A stretch of 64,000 nucleotides of DNA from Lytechinus variegatus (taxonomy: Eukaryota; Echinodermata; Echinoidea; Temnopleuroida; Toxopneustidae). Under the pieces are notes generated by a model. The model was given only the letters and a program-made list of their open reading frames with translations. It made no database searches and was not told the DNA's origin. Positions 35,201-47,074 of the stretch are shown here, piece after piece (position 1 is the first letter of the stretch; each line of letters opens with the position of its first letter). The stretch spans positions 37,652,922 through 37,716,921 of the forward strand of contig NC_054743.1 of assembly GCF_018143015.1 (NCBI RefSeq), in the 5' to 3' direction. Position numbers and translations under genes: made by a program.

Positions 35201-38200
35201 ATTTGTGTTGCTTTCTTCTGCTTTTATGAGCAAATGAGCAGTTGAGTTTTAAGCCAAGTCCACCCTCAAAATAGGTGGTTTCAAACCGCCTCGATCACAA
35301 GAATCCCCGTTAAATTACGAGAACTTTTTTAGGCTGAAAAATACCCATTATTCCTGCATTCACACCGCCCTGAAACATACCCCTTCGGGATAAGTTCCTG
35401 AAGTTACGAGCATGCGGAGTATGGTCTGATAAGCAGGCAAGGCTCGAGATTCAAAATCACTAGCCCAGCAGCCACCCACGGCGCCGCACCCAACGACACG
35501 CTGGGCTAAAAGTACCCGTAATTTGCTTTCACATCGCCAAAATACCTGCGACCTTGGAAAAATCCCCGCGAAAGTTCTCGTAATTTCGCCAAGTACCTAC
35601 TATTTAGCGGTTATTTTCTTCAGGGATATTACGCGTAGTTTGCTTTCACATTACCAAAATACCTGGTATTTTCTGATCGGGGTAAATTTTCAGATCAGAG
35701 AATACCTGGAACTGACGAACTTCGAGGTGGTCTGAAACCACCTAATATGTTGGTTTCAGTATACATGAAATTTGAACAAGCAAAATAATGGAAACTTCAT
35801 GATAAGATTTTACATGTAACTCTGATCTGCTTTCAACTGTCTTCATAGTTTTTCAAAACAATTATCTTTCATGAATATGACCAGCACTTATTCAAATGAT
35901 TCAGCTGATGATATCAGTGTCACACTTTATTTCATTTTTTTTCTCCGTGAAATTTCAAGAATTAAAAAGTGAAAATTTGTCCGACTCAGGTGGGAAGTTT
36001 GTGTATTTCAGAGTTTAAAAGAAATTATAAGAAATATGTGTAAAATACAGTTATATTAGGAAATATTAAAGAGTTGTTTTTTCCATTTCATTTTATGTGA
36101 TGGGTCGTATAGATTGACAACAGGAAACAAAAGTATGATTTCTTGTAAAAGGGCAAAATTTGCCTTTGGTTTAATCTAAGCCCGGCTAGACACATTTTCT
36201 CAGAGCAGGACTAGTGTTTTTCTTGAAAAGTTGGCATGTTTTTTATAACATAGTAGAAAAAAATTAAAGGGAAATGAAACCTTTGGAACAAGTATTCTTG
36301 TGTCGAAACAAAAAAATCGAAGAATAAGAACAAAGAAAGTTTGAGAAATATCTGAAAAAAAATGAGAAAGTTATTATGAGCATTTGAATATTGCAATCAC
36401 TAATGCTATGGAGATCCTCCCATTGGCATGCGACAAGGATGTGTGATGTCACATGTGAACAACTTTCCTTTGATAGACTATAAAATGCCCTCAAAATGTC
36501 TCTTTTTGCTTTTTCTTATGGTGATACAAACTCTTTATCCATGATGTATTCTTTAAAAATCTGTATTACATGCTCTATAGAAAGAACACATGATCTACTT
36601 ATAGATGTGATAAAAGAGGTAATTTAAGTGAAATATATACCAAAGTAATGGGCAAAGTTGTTCACAGGTGACATCTCACATCTTTGTCGCATTGCCAATT
36701 TGAGGATCTCCATAGCATTAGTGATCACAATATTCAAATGCTCATAACTTTCTCATTATTTGTCTGATTTTTCTCAAACTTTCGTTGATCTGTTTCTTTG
36801 ATTTTTCTGTTTTTACACAAGCTATCTCGTTCCAAAGGTTTCATTCTCCTTTAATTTCTTTAAAATGTAAACACATTAAGATTTCAACTTTGGTGAACTC
36901 ATATTTTACTTGATTCCTTTTGTTAAAATAGGTATTTAGTTGAATTCATGCATATCTATGTACATGTAGGGGGAGTGAGTAGTCTGCCTGCACAAATTGG
37001 TTTTTACATCATAGTGGATAATGTAGAGACTGAAGATGTTAGACTAGATTCTCGAGACCCGACTGTTGTACATTGGCCCAAATTCACAAAGGTGGTTTTG
37101 AAAACCCACGGTTGAATCCATGGTTTATGTAGATTTCTTGCATAAATTATGCTTAATTTAGCGCGTATTGGACACATGTATTAAAAAATATCAAATGCTA
37201 ATGCATGCTTCTGTCACAGTGCGCCAAATCGATGCCTGTTACCATGGTTAGATGCTATATTATTCTGGAGTCCACTGTTTTTATTCATGAGTCCACTCTT
37301 CAAACAGTGGACTCATGAATAAAATACATGTACATGTAGCTAACCATGGTAACAGGCGTAAATTTGGCGCACTGTGACAAAATCGCGCATCAGCATTGGA
37401 CATTTTTTATAAATGCGCCTGATACGAGCTATATTCAGCGTAATTTATACAGGATATCTTCATAAACCATGGATTCAACTGTGGGTTTTCTTTTCAAAAC
37501 CACCTTTGAGAATTTGTGCCATAAGAATGTAATCTCCATCTTAGGAGTTTTCGGTGCACAGCAGATTCCAGAACACAGTAAATGTATTGAAAATGCCTGT
37601 CAAATGACAAAGAACAGCTGGGAGGTCTTTGTCTAAAATTAGTGAAGAAGAACATCACCTTTGTCCTGTGAAAATTTTGGGGTGACAGAAAATTGCAAAT
37701 GATAATTTGTCATTTTTCCAGAATCCATAATGAAAACCTCTGATTTTGATCCACCAAGTTTTTGATAAATACCAGTACACTACCAGTCACAATTAATTCC
37801 TTGAGTACCTGTTTCAACCAGAGAACAAGAGATTTGGTCCACTGATTGTATCGTTCTCTGGTTGAAACAGGTACAGTAGACAAAGAATTGTGGCTGGTAC
37901 TGTACTTCTTGATTGTTCATTGTCACAAAAGGCATTTGAAATTATACTTCATGTAATTTCTCAAATTTGACATTTTAAACAAATTTTGTATTTGATGTCA
38001 AATTTGAGTCTTCTTGAGGGGGGGGGGGGGATTGTAATCGAGTTTCTGTGACATCACCAGCCTCTCCATATATGCCAACCAGACCGTTACTGTTAGAACT
38101 AATCCACTTCTTGAATAGAGATCAGATCAGTAGAGGTATTATCATTGGTATGAGGAAGTACTTGTACATGCTTTCAAATTCAAGCCATTGTCTGATATTT

Positions 38201-41200
38201 AATAACAAACAGGTCCCTCCTAAATACATGTACAAGCACTACACTTGTAGTGATTGGTTCCATGACATTTGCTCAGGTGACAATCGCTCCGCTGCAAATC
38301 AAACACATTAATGACATGACCAACTTCAACCCTTAATTTAACAACAAACCCTATCCTAAGCCTTACCCTAAACCCAATGTAAAACCCGGTTGCAACCTTA
38401 ACCTTATTTATATCTTAAAGGACAAGTCCACCCCAACAAAAACTTGATATGAATATAAAGAGAAAAATTCAACAAGCATAACACTGAAAATTTCATCAAA
38501 ATCGGATGTAAAATAAGAAAGTTATGACATTTCAAAGTTTCGCTTATTTTTAACAAAATAGTTATATGAACGAGCCAGTTACATCCAAATGAGAGAGTCG
38601 ATGATGTCACTCACTCACTATTTCTTTTGTTTTTTATTGTTTGAATTATACAATATTTCAATTTTTACGAATTTGACGATTAGGACCTCCTTGCCCAAAG
38701 CGCAAAATGTTAAAAGAATGGAATTCCTCGTGTTCAATGAGGAATGAAACATCATTTCACATGACAATGACGAAAAAATAAAAATATTTCATATTTCATA
38801 TAATAAAATACAAAAGAAATAGTGAGTGAGTGATGTCATCAGTTCCTCATTTGCATACCGACCGAGATGTGCATATAACTGTTTTGTGAAATGAAGCAAA
38901 ACTTTAAAATGCCATAACTTTCTTATTTTACATCCGATTTTGATGAAATTTTCAGTGTTATGCTTGTTGAATTTTTCTCTTTTTATTCATATCAAGTTTT
39001 TGTTGGGGTGGACTTGTCCTTTAATTGATGAAATAAAGTCAGGAGCAATTGTTGCCAGAGCTAATCATGTGTGTCAGTGTAGTGATCTTGGCACACAGCC
39101 AAATTATATATCAGACATGCACAATTACACATTTTCATATTTTAGGCCCATTCCCCCATAAAAAAAGGAGTTTGGCAAGGAGCATTTTAGCAAGGTATTG
39201 TGTGAATTAAATATTAAGCCAAACACAGAGATAAAAAAAAATACACTCTACCCCCAGTTCACAGATCTCGATTGTGTTTTTTTTTTTAAAGTTCATGAAT
39301 TAATGATATTATGATAATGTTTAATTTGTTATAATTAACAGTCCTCATGATTGATACAATATATTAGTCAGATATTAAGTCTTATGTTCTTTGACGCAAT
39401 GCAGGGACAAAATTTTCAGTTTAAAAAAATGGTCTTTGCCAAACTGAAAACCTGTAATTTTGTTTCAAAGTTGATCTACCATAAAAAATCCATTTTGTCA
39501 TACATGTAGATAATGGAAACACAGTTTCTGTTTTGCAAGGGTAAACCAATGAATTTTCACATGAAAAGTATAAAAAAAAATCATAAACAGACTCTCAATT
39601 TCTGATTTACAGGTGAACGGAAAATCACTGTCCTAATGCATTCTTATCTACTGACATATTAACCCTTTGTTGTTTCTGTTTCTTTCTTTACATAACTTTC
39701 CAACAGCATTTCTGGGGTCCTGGTAAGTACATGTAAATTAGTAAACGTTATTAGCTAAATATGTATTGTTCAGCTAATATGTCCCAGGTACATTGTAGAA
39801 CTAGATCCTCTCACGACCCACTTTGATAAATCCAAATGAACGGAAATGGACCGGAGATAGAACCTTCACTTTTGCACCCTCGATTGAATGGAACAAAATC
39901 CCTCTCACATTAAGACAATCCCCAACTGTTGAATCTTTTAAGAAGTCCCTATAAACTTTTTTGTTCTAGGCAATTGCCTTCATTTTATACAAGTGGCATT
40001 CTGTTTTTGTTTTGTTTTATTGTTTGTATGAATTTGAAATTGTAAGCACTTTGGGCCATTTGGGAAAAGCGTGTTATAAATATTGGGTATCATTACATGT
40101 ATTATTGTTTGAAGTTCATCAGATTTTCTACAAAAGTTAACTACATGGTGTAGTGGTAGGAAAATAAACTTTACATTTCTTTTCAAAATCCAATACATGT
40201 AAGTTATGTAGATTTCTTTTTTAGAAAATTATTTTCACTTGTACATTTAAAGTTGAGTATCCAATGAAAATTTGTATACGTGACCAGTTTTTTCAAAATA
40301 TTAATTTAGATATAGTACTCTAAACTCCCCTTTTGTTTCTGCAAATATACTGTATTTTAAATTTATATGTTGTGATTTTCCTAATTAAAGTTGATATTTG
40401 AAGACTGTTTGTTGTCTGTTAAATTTCAGTTGCCAACTGGGGTATACCTCTCGCCGCCTTAGCTGATATGAAAAGAGATCCTGAGATTATCAGTCCGAGG
40501 ATGACAGCAGGTGGGCTCAATTATGATATTGATGGTGGTGATGATGGAGATGATGGTGACTGGTGGTAATGGTGGTAGTGGTGGTGGGGGTGATGGTGGT
40601 GGTGATATTGATGCTGGTGGTAATGATGATGATGATGGTAATGGTGATATTCATGTTGATGATAATTATGATGAGGCTAATGATGATGATGATGATGATG
40701 ATATTGATGATGATGATGATGATGAGCTGATGATGATGATGATGTGATGATGATGATGATAATAGTGATGGCATTGATAATGATGGTAATGATGGTTATA
40801 ATGATGAACGTGGTGAGTGGTGGCAAAAAAATAAATAAGTAAAGATACTCCTTCCACAACACATACTCTTGTTTGCTAACTTTGTTCTCCTTGTCTGTTT
40901 AAAACTCACCATCTTTCCATCTACAATACATGAATGTAGTTCCTCTTCATAGCTTTTCATGCATCTAATTAATGTTTTTTTATTTTTTAATCTTGGACTT
41001 CTCTTTGTTTTTTTTATTTCATCAGCTCTATGTGTGTATTCTGCTCTCTTCATGCGATTTGCTTACATGGTAAATCCCCGTAACTGGCTCCTCTTTGCCT
41101 GCCATTTCACCAATGAGGGCGCTCAATTAGTACAACTCGGTAGATATGTCAACTATGCAAGGTAAATTATTTATTACAAATTTTCATCAATCTCTTTCAG

Positions 41201-43211
41201 AAGGGTCTGGTATACTAGGGCTCCATACTAACCTTTTTTTTCGTGCTGGTCCAACTTGTTCAAATCGGACCAGTAGATACCAAATTTTTCAATTTTACTG
41301 GTCCGAACCTAATATTTACCAGTCCCCCAAACTAAAGAAAAACATTTAAAAGTTTATTTTGCGGTCTTTTATTGCTTATTGTTACCTCCCCCAAAACACA
41401 AATCCACCAGGGCATAGTACAGACACAATTCATGAGAGTCATTTATCAATTTTACAGAACCATTTTTATAAGTTCCAAAGAGAAAAAACTATCATTTGTA
41501 TAAGTTTGATATATTTCTTTTACTGGTCATGGTGGACCAGTAAGATTGGATTTCGGAAAATTACTGGCCAGAGAGCAGTCTGGCCAGTCTGGAACCGTTG
41601 GACCTGTGCCAGTGTTGTGCGCTGGGTATACTCAACATACTCCCTATGTGAAAAAAAGGGGGGGGGGGCTTGGGGGACCACAGGCCCATCAAAATCTTTG
41701 CCTCATTACGCCATCGAGGGTGGGGGAGATAAAACAGAGCAAGGCCTGTTCAATAATGATTAATCAGAACCGAGTTCCTTTTGAGTGTCCTCTTGCTGAT
41801 TCTTCATTAAATTAATATTTGGCAAGGAGACCCCTTCCCCTTAATGGTACCATCTAGCGCCCTTGCACTGCAGTTAAAACAGCTGTTCGAACAATTTTTA
41901 TAAAAAGTTAGAAGTGGACAGTAGTTGCATCCCTTATTAGACAAAAACATTGCTAGAAACTAAAAAGAACATTACAAGTATTGCTTTTAATAGACAATGG
42001 TCCATTATTTGGGAGGTATACAATTATGCTAAAAAGTTAGTGCGCCCCACCAGAAAATGAACTTTTTTAAAAGTATTCAATTTCTGCCATCCTCTAGATA
42101 TTTAATTGTGAAGTCAGGTGATAAAATGTTACATTCAATGAAATGTATTTCTCTGGGCTTGATGGACATTGTAGTGTTGTTGTCTACATTCAACACTTGG
42201 CATGAAGGAGTGCATTTTCTGGTGGGGGTTCACCAATTTTTTAGTACCTTTGTACATGTTCAATGAAAGTGCTCAATAAAGGACATTTATCTAGTATACT
42301 CCCATTACAAAGCAATTTCCTGGTTCCTGGTCTTCCTTATGTCTATTGATTTCTTTCACCTTGATATCAGAACATGCCATTATTACCATTCCATAGGCTT
42401 TAGATACCTGGGAGGTAGTGGGGGTTCTCTATGTAATTGTAAACAAACATAAACAAAAAATATGAATTTTATCATAATCGTACAAGAATATTGTTATCGT
42501 TGGTAGAACCTTATTTTATGCACATTTTGTGTAATGAATTCAGAAAGTGATTTACGCAAACACTGGTCTGTTGTGCAGTAGGGGGCAGTCATGGGGTTTG
42601 TAGCCAGCCCTTTACCCCCCCCCATTTTTCAAATCCTACATTTACATACATATTTCAAATTGTCGTCATAATCTACCCAAAGTTCCTTTTTGAAGGGTGA
42701 AATAATGTGACTGGTTTGGTGTGATTTTTATCTGCACTTTACGTATGATACACCAAAATTGTTGATGGCACCATCCTTTTAAGGGGGGGGGGGGGTGTAC
42801 ATTTCAATTCAGAAGTAATTACTTATATGTTTTTTTAATGTTGATAATAACACATATGTTTATATTAGCTCACATGCAAACCTGTCCCTTTCAAGTACTT
42901 TTGTTTATTCTTTCTTTCCTTCCTGATCTGAAACAATTGTTGAAATTATAGGCACTAAAATCCATAATAAAAATAGACTAAACTTTGCTTTTTGACTGAT
43001 TTATTGTCTACTTTTCAAACTACAAATGAATAGATTAGATAGTATGTAAATGGGCGTAGGTTTTGATTTATTAGAGTGAAATCATTCTTAAAGTGGTAAT
43101 TAATAGTGATATATAATTTCCTGGTTTGAAAGTTAAACAAAACTTATTTTGGGCCTTCTTTCTCTCCCTCTCCTTTGTTTTCCTTTCAGGAGTAAAAAGC
43201 CATCAAAGTGA
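26239..43211 (+). CDS. MPC1: Mitochondrial pyruvate carrier 1 (6 coding exons incl. 4-nt and 16-nt micro-exons)
   Basis: Exons are 26239-26447, 34059-34062, 39707-39722, 40430-40510, 41026-41161 and 43190-43211, giving 468 nt and 155 residues. The core is [20 protein letters not shown] (69-88), then [19 protein letters not shown] and [15 protein letters not shown] (120-134), all close to animal MPC1 as I remember it. MPC1 pairs with MPC2 in the inner mitochondrial membrane and imports pyruvate into the matrix. Human and fly proteins are about 109 residues. The extra ~46 residues here are N-terminal and rich in Arg, Lys and Ala with few acids, as in a matrix-targeting presequence; Met14 is an alternative start. 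An in-frame TAG directly precedes the chosen ATG. That ATG lies 5 bp after the end of a MITE copy, so leader or promoter sequence may come from the transposon. Exon 2 is only TACG, and without it the frame fails. Confidence 0.93.
26583..26613. repeat. Short hairpin in MPC1 intron 1
   Basis: GCGAGGTTAGTA and TACTAACCTCGC are perfect 12-bp arms around a 7-base centre, 136 bp after the exon 1 donor. Confidence 0.75.
27305..27612. repeat. Pyrimidine tract (TTTTC)n in MPC1 intron 1
   Basis: About 300 bp of nearly pure T and C on the plus strand. The Lys/Arg-rich minus-strand frame over it is a product of composition and not a gene. Confidence 0.9.
27749..27833. repeat. 49-bp direct duplication
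   Basis: ACTAAAGTATATGGGATGAA and the bases after it occur at 27749 and again at 27798, followed by a (CAAAA)n run. Confidence 0.85.
29593..30600. repeat. Diverged tandem duplication, about 615-bp offset
   Basis: GTAGTTGCAGTAAA, CATGAGAAAGTCTGTAAA, TCTAGATCTGGT and TTTGGTGGTCATTT occur in the same order in two blocks starting near 29597 and 30210, with moderate divergence. No reading frame is preserved between the copies. It lies in MPC1 intron 1. Confidence 0.7.
30843..31349. mobile_element. MITE family A, second copy
   Basis: The ends are TTAAAGGGGAAGTTCACCCT and AGGGTGAACTTCCCCTTTAA, and the body is collinear with 5897-6393. It lies in MPC1 intron 1. Confidence 0.88.
31409..32824. mobile_element. 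1.4-kb inverted-repeat element (GGTATTCTGAAAAGTC ends)
   Basis: The left end has GGTGGTATTCTGAAAG and repeated AGCGCTCAATTA units. The right end has GACTTTTCAGAATACCTCCC with TTAATTGAGCGCTAAT inside it. The interior has purine-rich runs and no transposase frame, so it is non-autonomous. Confidence 0.75.
32842..32972. mobile_element. 131-bp MITE with GGGGCCTGTAACACAA ends
   Basis: GGGGCCTGTAACACAATGCT and the right end AAGCTTTGTGTTCCGGGCCC form imperfect inverted repeats. It starts 18 bp after the preceding element. Confidence 0.75.
34059..34062 (+). CDS. MPC1: MPC1 coding exon 2, 4-nt micro-exon (TACG)
   Basis: The bases read ttttcag-free context GGCTTTCAG, then TACG, then GTAAGT. Exon 1 ends ATG AG and exon 3 begins CAT TTC TGG, so the gap needs 3n+1 bases. 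TACG completes AGT ACG, giving Met-Ser-Thr-His, the exact conserved MPC1 sequence. The donor after it is a full consensus. Splicing of so short an exon usually needs enhancers in the flanking introns (here about 7.6 and 5.6 kb). No transcript was available to confirm it. Confidence 0.85.
35271..35747. mobile_element. Inverted-repeat element (ATAGGTGGTTTCAAACCGCC ends)
   Basis: The left ATAGGTGGTTTCAAACCGCC and the right GGTGGTCTGAAACCACCTAA are inverted. The interior repeats CCAAAATACCTG and TTTGCTTTCACAT. It lies in MPC1 intron 2. Confidence 0.75.
36264..36854. mobile_element. MITE family C (TTAAAGGGAAATGAAACCTT)
   Basis: The left TTAAAGGGAAATGAAACCTT and the right CAAAGGTTTCATTCTCCTTT with a final AA are inverted. 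Inner inverted blocks around ATTCAAATGCTCATAA make it largely self-complementary. It lies in MPC1 intron 2. Confidence 0.85.
37074..37522. mobile_element. MITE with long inverted repeats and a palindromic core
   Basis: The left CACAAAGGTGGTTTTGAAAA and the right TTTTCAAAACCACCTTTGAG pair, as do ATGGTTTATG-type inner blocks and the CCATGGTTA segments. The core holds a second palindrome, ATGAGTCCACTCTTCAAACA with its mirror. Confidence 0.85.
37770..37904. mobile_element. 135-bp MITE (TACCAGTACACTACCAGTCA)
   Basis: The outer ends and the inner CCTGTTTCAACCAGAGAAC/GTTCTCTGGTTGAAACAGG pair make a hairpin of almost the whole element. Confidence 0.85.
38255..39072. mobile_element. GCTCCGGCGACAATT-family element split by MITE family B
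   Basis: The left part (38255-38414) shares GACATTTGCTCAGGTGACAA and GCTCCGCTGCAAAT with the copy at 20847. The right part (39025-39072) ends the match with GGAGCAATTGTTGCC. A family B MITE lies between. Confidence 0.65.
38415..39024. mobile_element. MITE family B, full copy
   Basis: The ends TTAAAGGACAAGTCCACCCC and GGGGTGGACTTGTCCTTTAA are near-perfect inverted repeats that extend into AACAAAAACTTGATATGAAT. The body is about 610 bp. Open frames of 68-73 codons at both ends mirror each other and are not genes. Confidence 0.9.
39707..39722 (+). CDS. MPC1: MPC1 coding exon 3, 16-nt micro-exon (HFWGP)
   Basis: A tract ending CCAACAG precedes CATTTCTGGGGTCCTG, which is followed by GTAAGT. It encodes His-Phe-Trp-Gly-Pro plus the first base of Val77. 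The next exon starts TTGCCAACTGG at 40430 and continues VANWG. Reading phase and family sequence support both borders. Confidence 0.92.
39835..40110 (+). mobile_element. 3' end of a LINE (non-LTR retrotransposon)
   Basis: A short open stretch, [18 protein letters not shown] followed by [11 protein letters not shown] and a stop, resembles the C-terminus of CR1/L2-like reverse transcriptases. A tail follows with TAAGCACTTTGGGCC and GTTATAAATATTG, as in LINE 3' ends. It is strongly 5'-truncated and lies in MPC1 intron 3. Confidence 0.65.
40511..40810. repeat. (GAT/GGT)n microsatellite directly after the MPC1 exon 4 donor
   Basis: TGATGGTGGTGATGATG-type triplets begin about 20 bp after the donor at 40511 and run for about 270 bp. 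Overlapping Asp-, His- and Ile-rich frames are repeat products. Confidence 0.92.
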
Positions 43212-44019
43212 CAGACACGTCTTCTCAAGTAGGCTATATTTTTAGATAAATGATACCTTCTGAAAATATTTTATATATTATAAATACATGAATTACACAG
43301 ACTAAATTTATACTCCTTCACTACATGTATTTCATTGTTATTTGAGTCTGGTTGTCAGATAAGAGGTGTTGTGTTTAAATGCAATAACAATGATATTTTA
43401 TCTTGTATTTATCCACTATTTATCAACTATTTTGATGTGCCATCTCGTGAGAAAACTATTTTTGTAGGGTAGCTCTATAGTGGTAGTTTAGAGTGGCATA
43501 ATGTCCCTTCTGAAATGCAAACTTGAAATGTAATAATTTACAAACTTTGTATAGCTGTAAAGGTCTATTTTTTCATTGAAAGTGAGATTACCAATGATTT
43601 TCCCCATTAGTGTTGTAAATTAATCTGTGGGATCTTCACAGGGTATGTATTTCTAGATATCATTCCACTAGATGCCTAAATAAACACTCACTGAGTTTTC
43701 ACTATTGGTACCAGTTGCAAGAAAACAGAAAAGCATAGTTGCAGTTAAATAATTCTTTATGAAAGACACCTTTGATGATTTTACCACTCTCATTGTAAAC
43801 TTTGCATCCAAACTCTGGAGTTCTAGATTGGAAAAAAAATGGTATAATATATTTGTTAGTAATATAGTTTTATTCATTAAAGTGCAGGATCTTGTTTTTC
43901 TTTTCTTCAGTGTGTGCATACACTAGGGGTCTATCATGTACTTGGTTATCTATGCAGTAGTAGGCAATGATGTGCATTTGTGATAGAAAGGCCTGGTACC
44001 ACTGGCTGACGGATCCCTG

Positions 44020-44874
44020 GGGGGGGGGGGGGGGCACTTCCATTGACGAGTGGATACCATGCGCAACAATAGGGTCTCGGAAAGCACCCTAAACATGTAT
44101 TTCCATATTTTGAAAATGCATCCCTTAACGAGTATTGGCGTGTGAAACCCTACCCTTAACCGGGCACTTAACAAGTATTGGAAACAAAACAATACTCTTG
44201 GCAAGTATTTCCTGAAATGAGCCCCTAAACAAATACAGCGATATTTCATTGTTATGTCACGGGTCCGTCGGTCGTAGGAAGTTTACACATCATTAATTTT
44301 GGGTTTGATACAGCCCCACACCTTGCCCAAGTTTGACTCTAAACACGTTTGGGGCAAAAAGGACATCCTTTAAATAAAACATTTTAATTTTGTTTTATCA
44401 TCCCCGCAAATTCGACCCTAAACACGTAATTTCCATATTCTGAAAATGCACCCCTTAACAAGTATTGGCGTGTGAAGCCCTACCCTTAACAAGTTTTGGA
44501 AACAAAACGATACTCTTGGCAAATATTCCCTGAAATGAACCCCTAAACAAGTACAGGACGGTTTTATTATTACGGGTCCTTCGGTCGTCGGCTTCACAGT
44601 AGTTTGGTTTAGTACGATCCCACCTTCTACACGAAGTGTTGGGGCAAAAAGGACATCCTTTATAAAACATTTTAATTTTGTTTTATCATCCCCGCAAATT
44701 CGACCCTAAACACGTAGCTTTCCTAGTGAAATAGATACTCTTTTTTCATTATTTTTGTGTTTTTGACACCCTTATCACGTTACGTACGTAACATGTCCTC
44801 TTGAAAAGACATCCTTTTACGTGTTTTTTGGGTCGCGCATGGTATCCACTCGTCAATATAAGTGGCCCACCCCG
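44020..44874. mobile_element. Inverted-repeat element with internal duplication
   Basis: The left CATTGACGAGTGGATACCAT and the right ATGGTATCCACTCGTCAATA are inverted. Inside, a ~330-bp block starting CCTAAACATGTATTTCCATA near 44089 is repeated from about 44411, with TACCCTTAAC and AACAAAAC landmarks in order. Confidence 0.75.
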
Positions 44875-47074
44875 TGCGACGGATACAAAACGTATTCATA
44901 ACGGATAAAGTGGACAAGGGAAATTCCGGGGTGGCTCCATCTGTTTTCATCCTCTCCCAGACAATGGACAAAATGGGCAAACAATGAGATCACACTGGAC
45001 GGATGCTTCAATGGATATAGAGCGTATGAAACACATATATGCAAAGTGTACACAACAGATACATAACATTTTCCAACGGATGGCAAGATTCTTTTCTGTT
45101 TTACATCCTCTCTGAATCCGTAAGTGCAGTGGGACCGGGCCTTTATGGGGTTAGGATTTGGAGAATGGCATAATGACAGCATCAGGGAAGTGATGGACAC
45201 AAAATGCACACACCTATCTTTGAAAATTATGTAGAATTTAACAGCTTTAATTTCTTACAATAAATGTTATTATCTTGGAGTGTGCAAATTAAAGTCTGTT
45301 TATGTCTACAACTGTTTATACTATTTTTTTTCACTGTACTTAGTATTTGTTTTATTTTTTGAAAGTTTATATAGAAATGATGGTACATCAGTATTCATGT
45401 ATTCAAATATTGTACAGCTGAAGAATACAGCGTTGCTCTTCACTCTATATTGTAAAAGTATACTAAAAGGGCATACTATTACTACTATGCTACTGGCTGA
45501 AAAGAGGTTTATTGCCTCTGTGATCAATCCGGTGGGATAACTTGTCAAGTCATGAGATTCGACCGAGAAATTATGTGGTTCAATTTGAAATAAAATTATT
45601 TAAAGGAAATATGTGTGTATTGGCCTATATTATTTTTCAATTGCCCAATTCAGATTACTTTGATTCAGAGCGGTGTGAATTGTCTAAGAGATAGATTATA
45701 AAGGAGAGGCCGGGGAAAGAAGGAAAGAGAAAGAAAGGAGAGATGGGTGGGTGGAGATTAGAGGGATAGTGAGAGAGGGAGGAGAGAGGGGGGGGGGGGG
45801 GGAGAGGGAGGGAGAGAGCGAAAGAGTGTTTTTGCAGGTAGTGATGGAGGCGGGGGGGGGGGGCAATGTCCATTGGCGACGGAAGCAAAAAATCTAGGGG
45901 GACCATCAAAATTTTTTGACAAGCAAAAAAAAAAGAAAAAAAAGGTTATCAACAACAAATTTAAGGGATCGTCCCCCACCTAAACTTTAAAGGGGGGAAC
46001 AGGTTACCCACCGCCCCCCCCCCCCCCCACTTCCGCCGCCTATGGCAATGACTCTTCAGGCTTCAAAGGGGCACTATATTCACACAAAGTAAACCAAGGA
46101 ACCGATTGAGGGTGGGGGTGAATAAAAATTGCAGGGTGGAGGCGATGGCATTTCACACTAAAGAAGGCTCGGAATATTCACTTTTATCAAGGTGGCATGT
46201 GCAGCCCCCATATCACGAACACAGCACCTGGGTGTGAGAGGGTGTGCGTGTGTGTGTGAAAGAGACGAAATAATGAGGTGATTGCATGGAAGAGCTAACG
46301 AGAGCGAAAGTCAGATACATACACTGTCAAATGTGCGCCCGTACTCTTCATCGAAACTGCATAAGTCAACTCTTGTGACAACCCGATTACTACATTAATA
46401 ACACTCAATTGCCCACGATAAATCTAACGATGTTGTCATATTTTTTTTTGCTCTGACTCCTTTTGCAAAATGTATCGCAAGGAATACATTCCATGATTGT
46501 TATTGTGCTACACATTTATTTTGGAATCACGTTGTGAAAAGGGTTTCTGTCAAATGATGGAGAGTCGGCAAACTTTAGAGAAAAATGGGGGGGGGGGGAG
46601 AAGAGAGTGAGAGAGGGGGAGAGAGGATGCGGTGAAGAGGGAGAGAAGTGTGTGTATTTCCAAAATGAGTGGTGGATCCGGGGGGGGGGGGGCAGCCGGC
46701 CCGAGCCCCCCCCCCCATTTGAGAGCCATTATCAAAATTTGTAAAGTAAATATACCGTTTTTACCCAAGTGTGCCCCCCTTTTGAAAGTGAGAATGAGGA
46801 CCTTTTTTTTGCTTGTCAAATTTTCATCGGGAAAATGTGCCCCCCCCCTTTGGCATGTTTTTCAAAATACTGGGTCTGCCCCTTTTCAAAATATTGGTTT
46901 TTGTAAGTAGAACAATTTCCATTTTTTGGGGGGTTAATTTGCTGAATAAAGTCTTGTCTACCTGCAGTGCTTGATGACCGATAATGCATTATCGAAATCG
47001 ACGTCAGATTAGTTCGTATACTTAATAATTGATATTTTTTAAACTCTGTGATTCGCATCATCGCGTGATGTTGC

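Noticed and set aside
40511-40862. Asp-rich and His-rich frames on both strands
   Set aside because: Products of the (GAT)n repeat after the MPC1 exon 4 donor.
41359-41763. 134-codon plus-strand frame after MPC1 exon 5
   Set aside because: It lies in MPC1 intron 5 and spans ACTGGTCC-type repeats and a G run; no family features.
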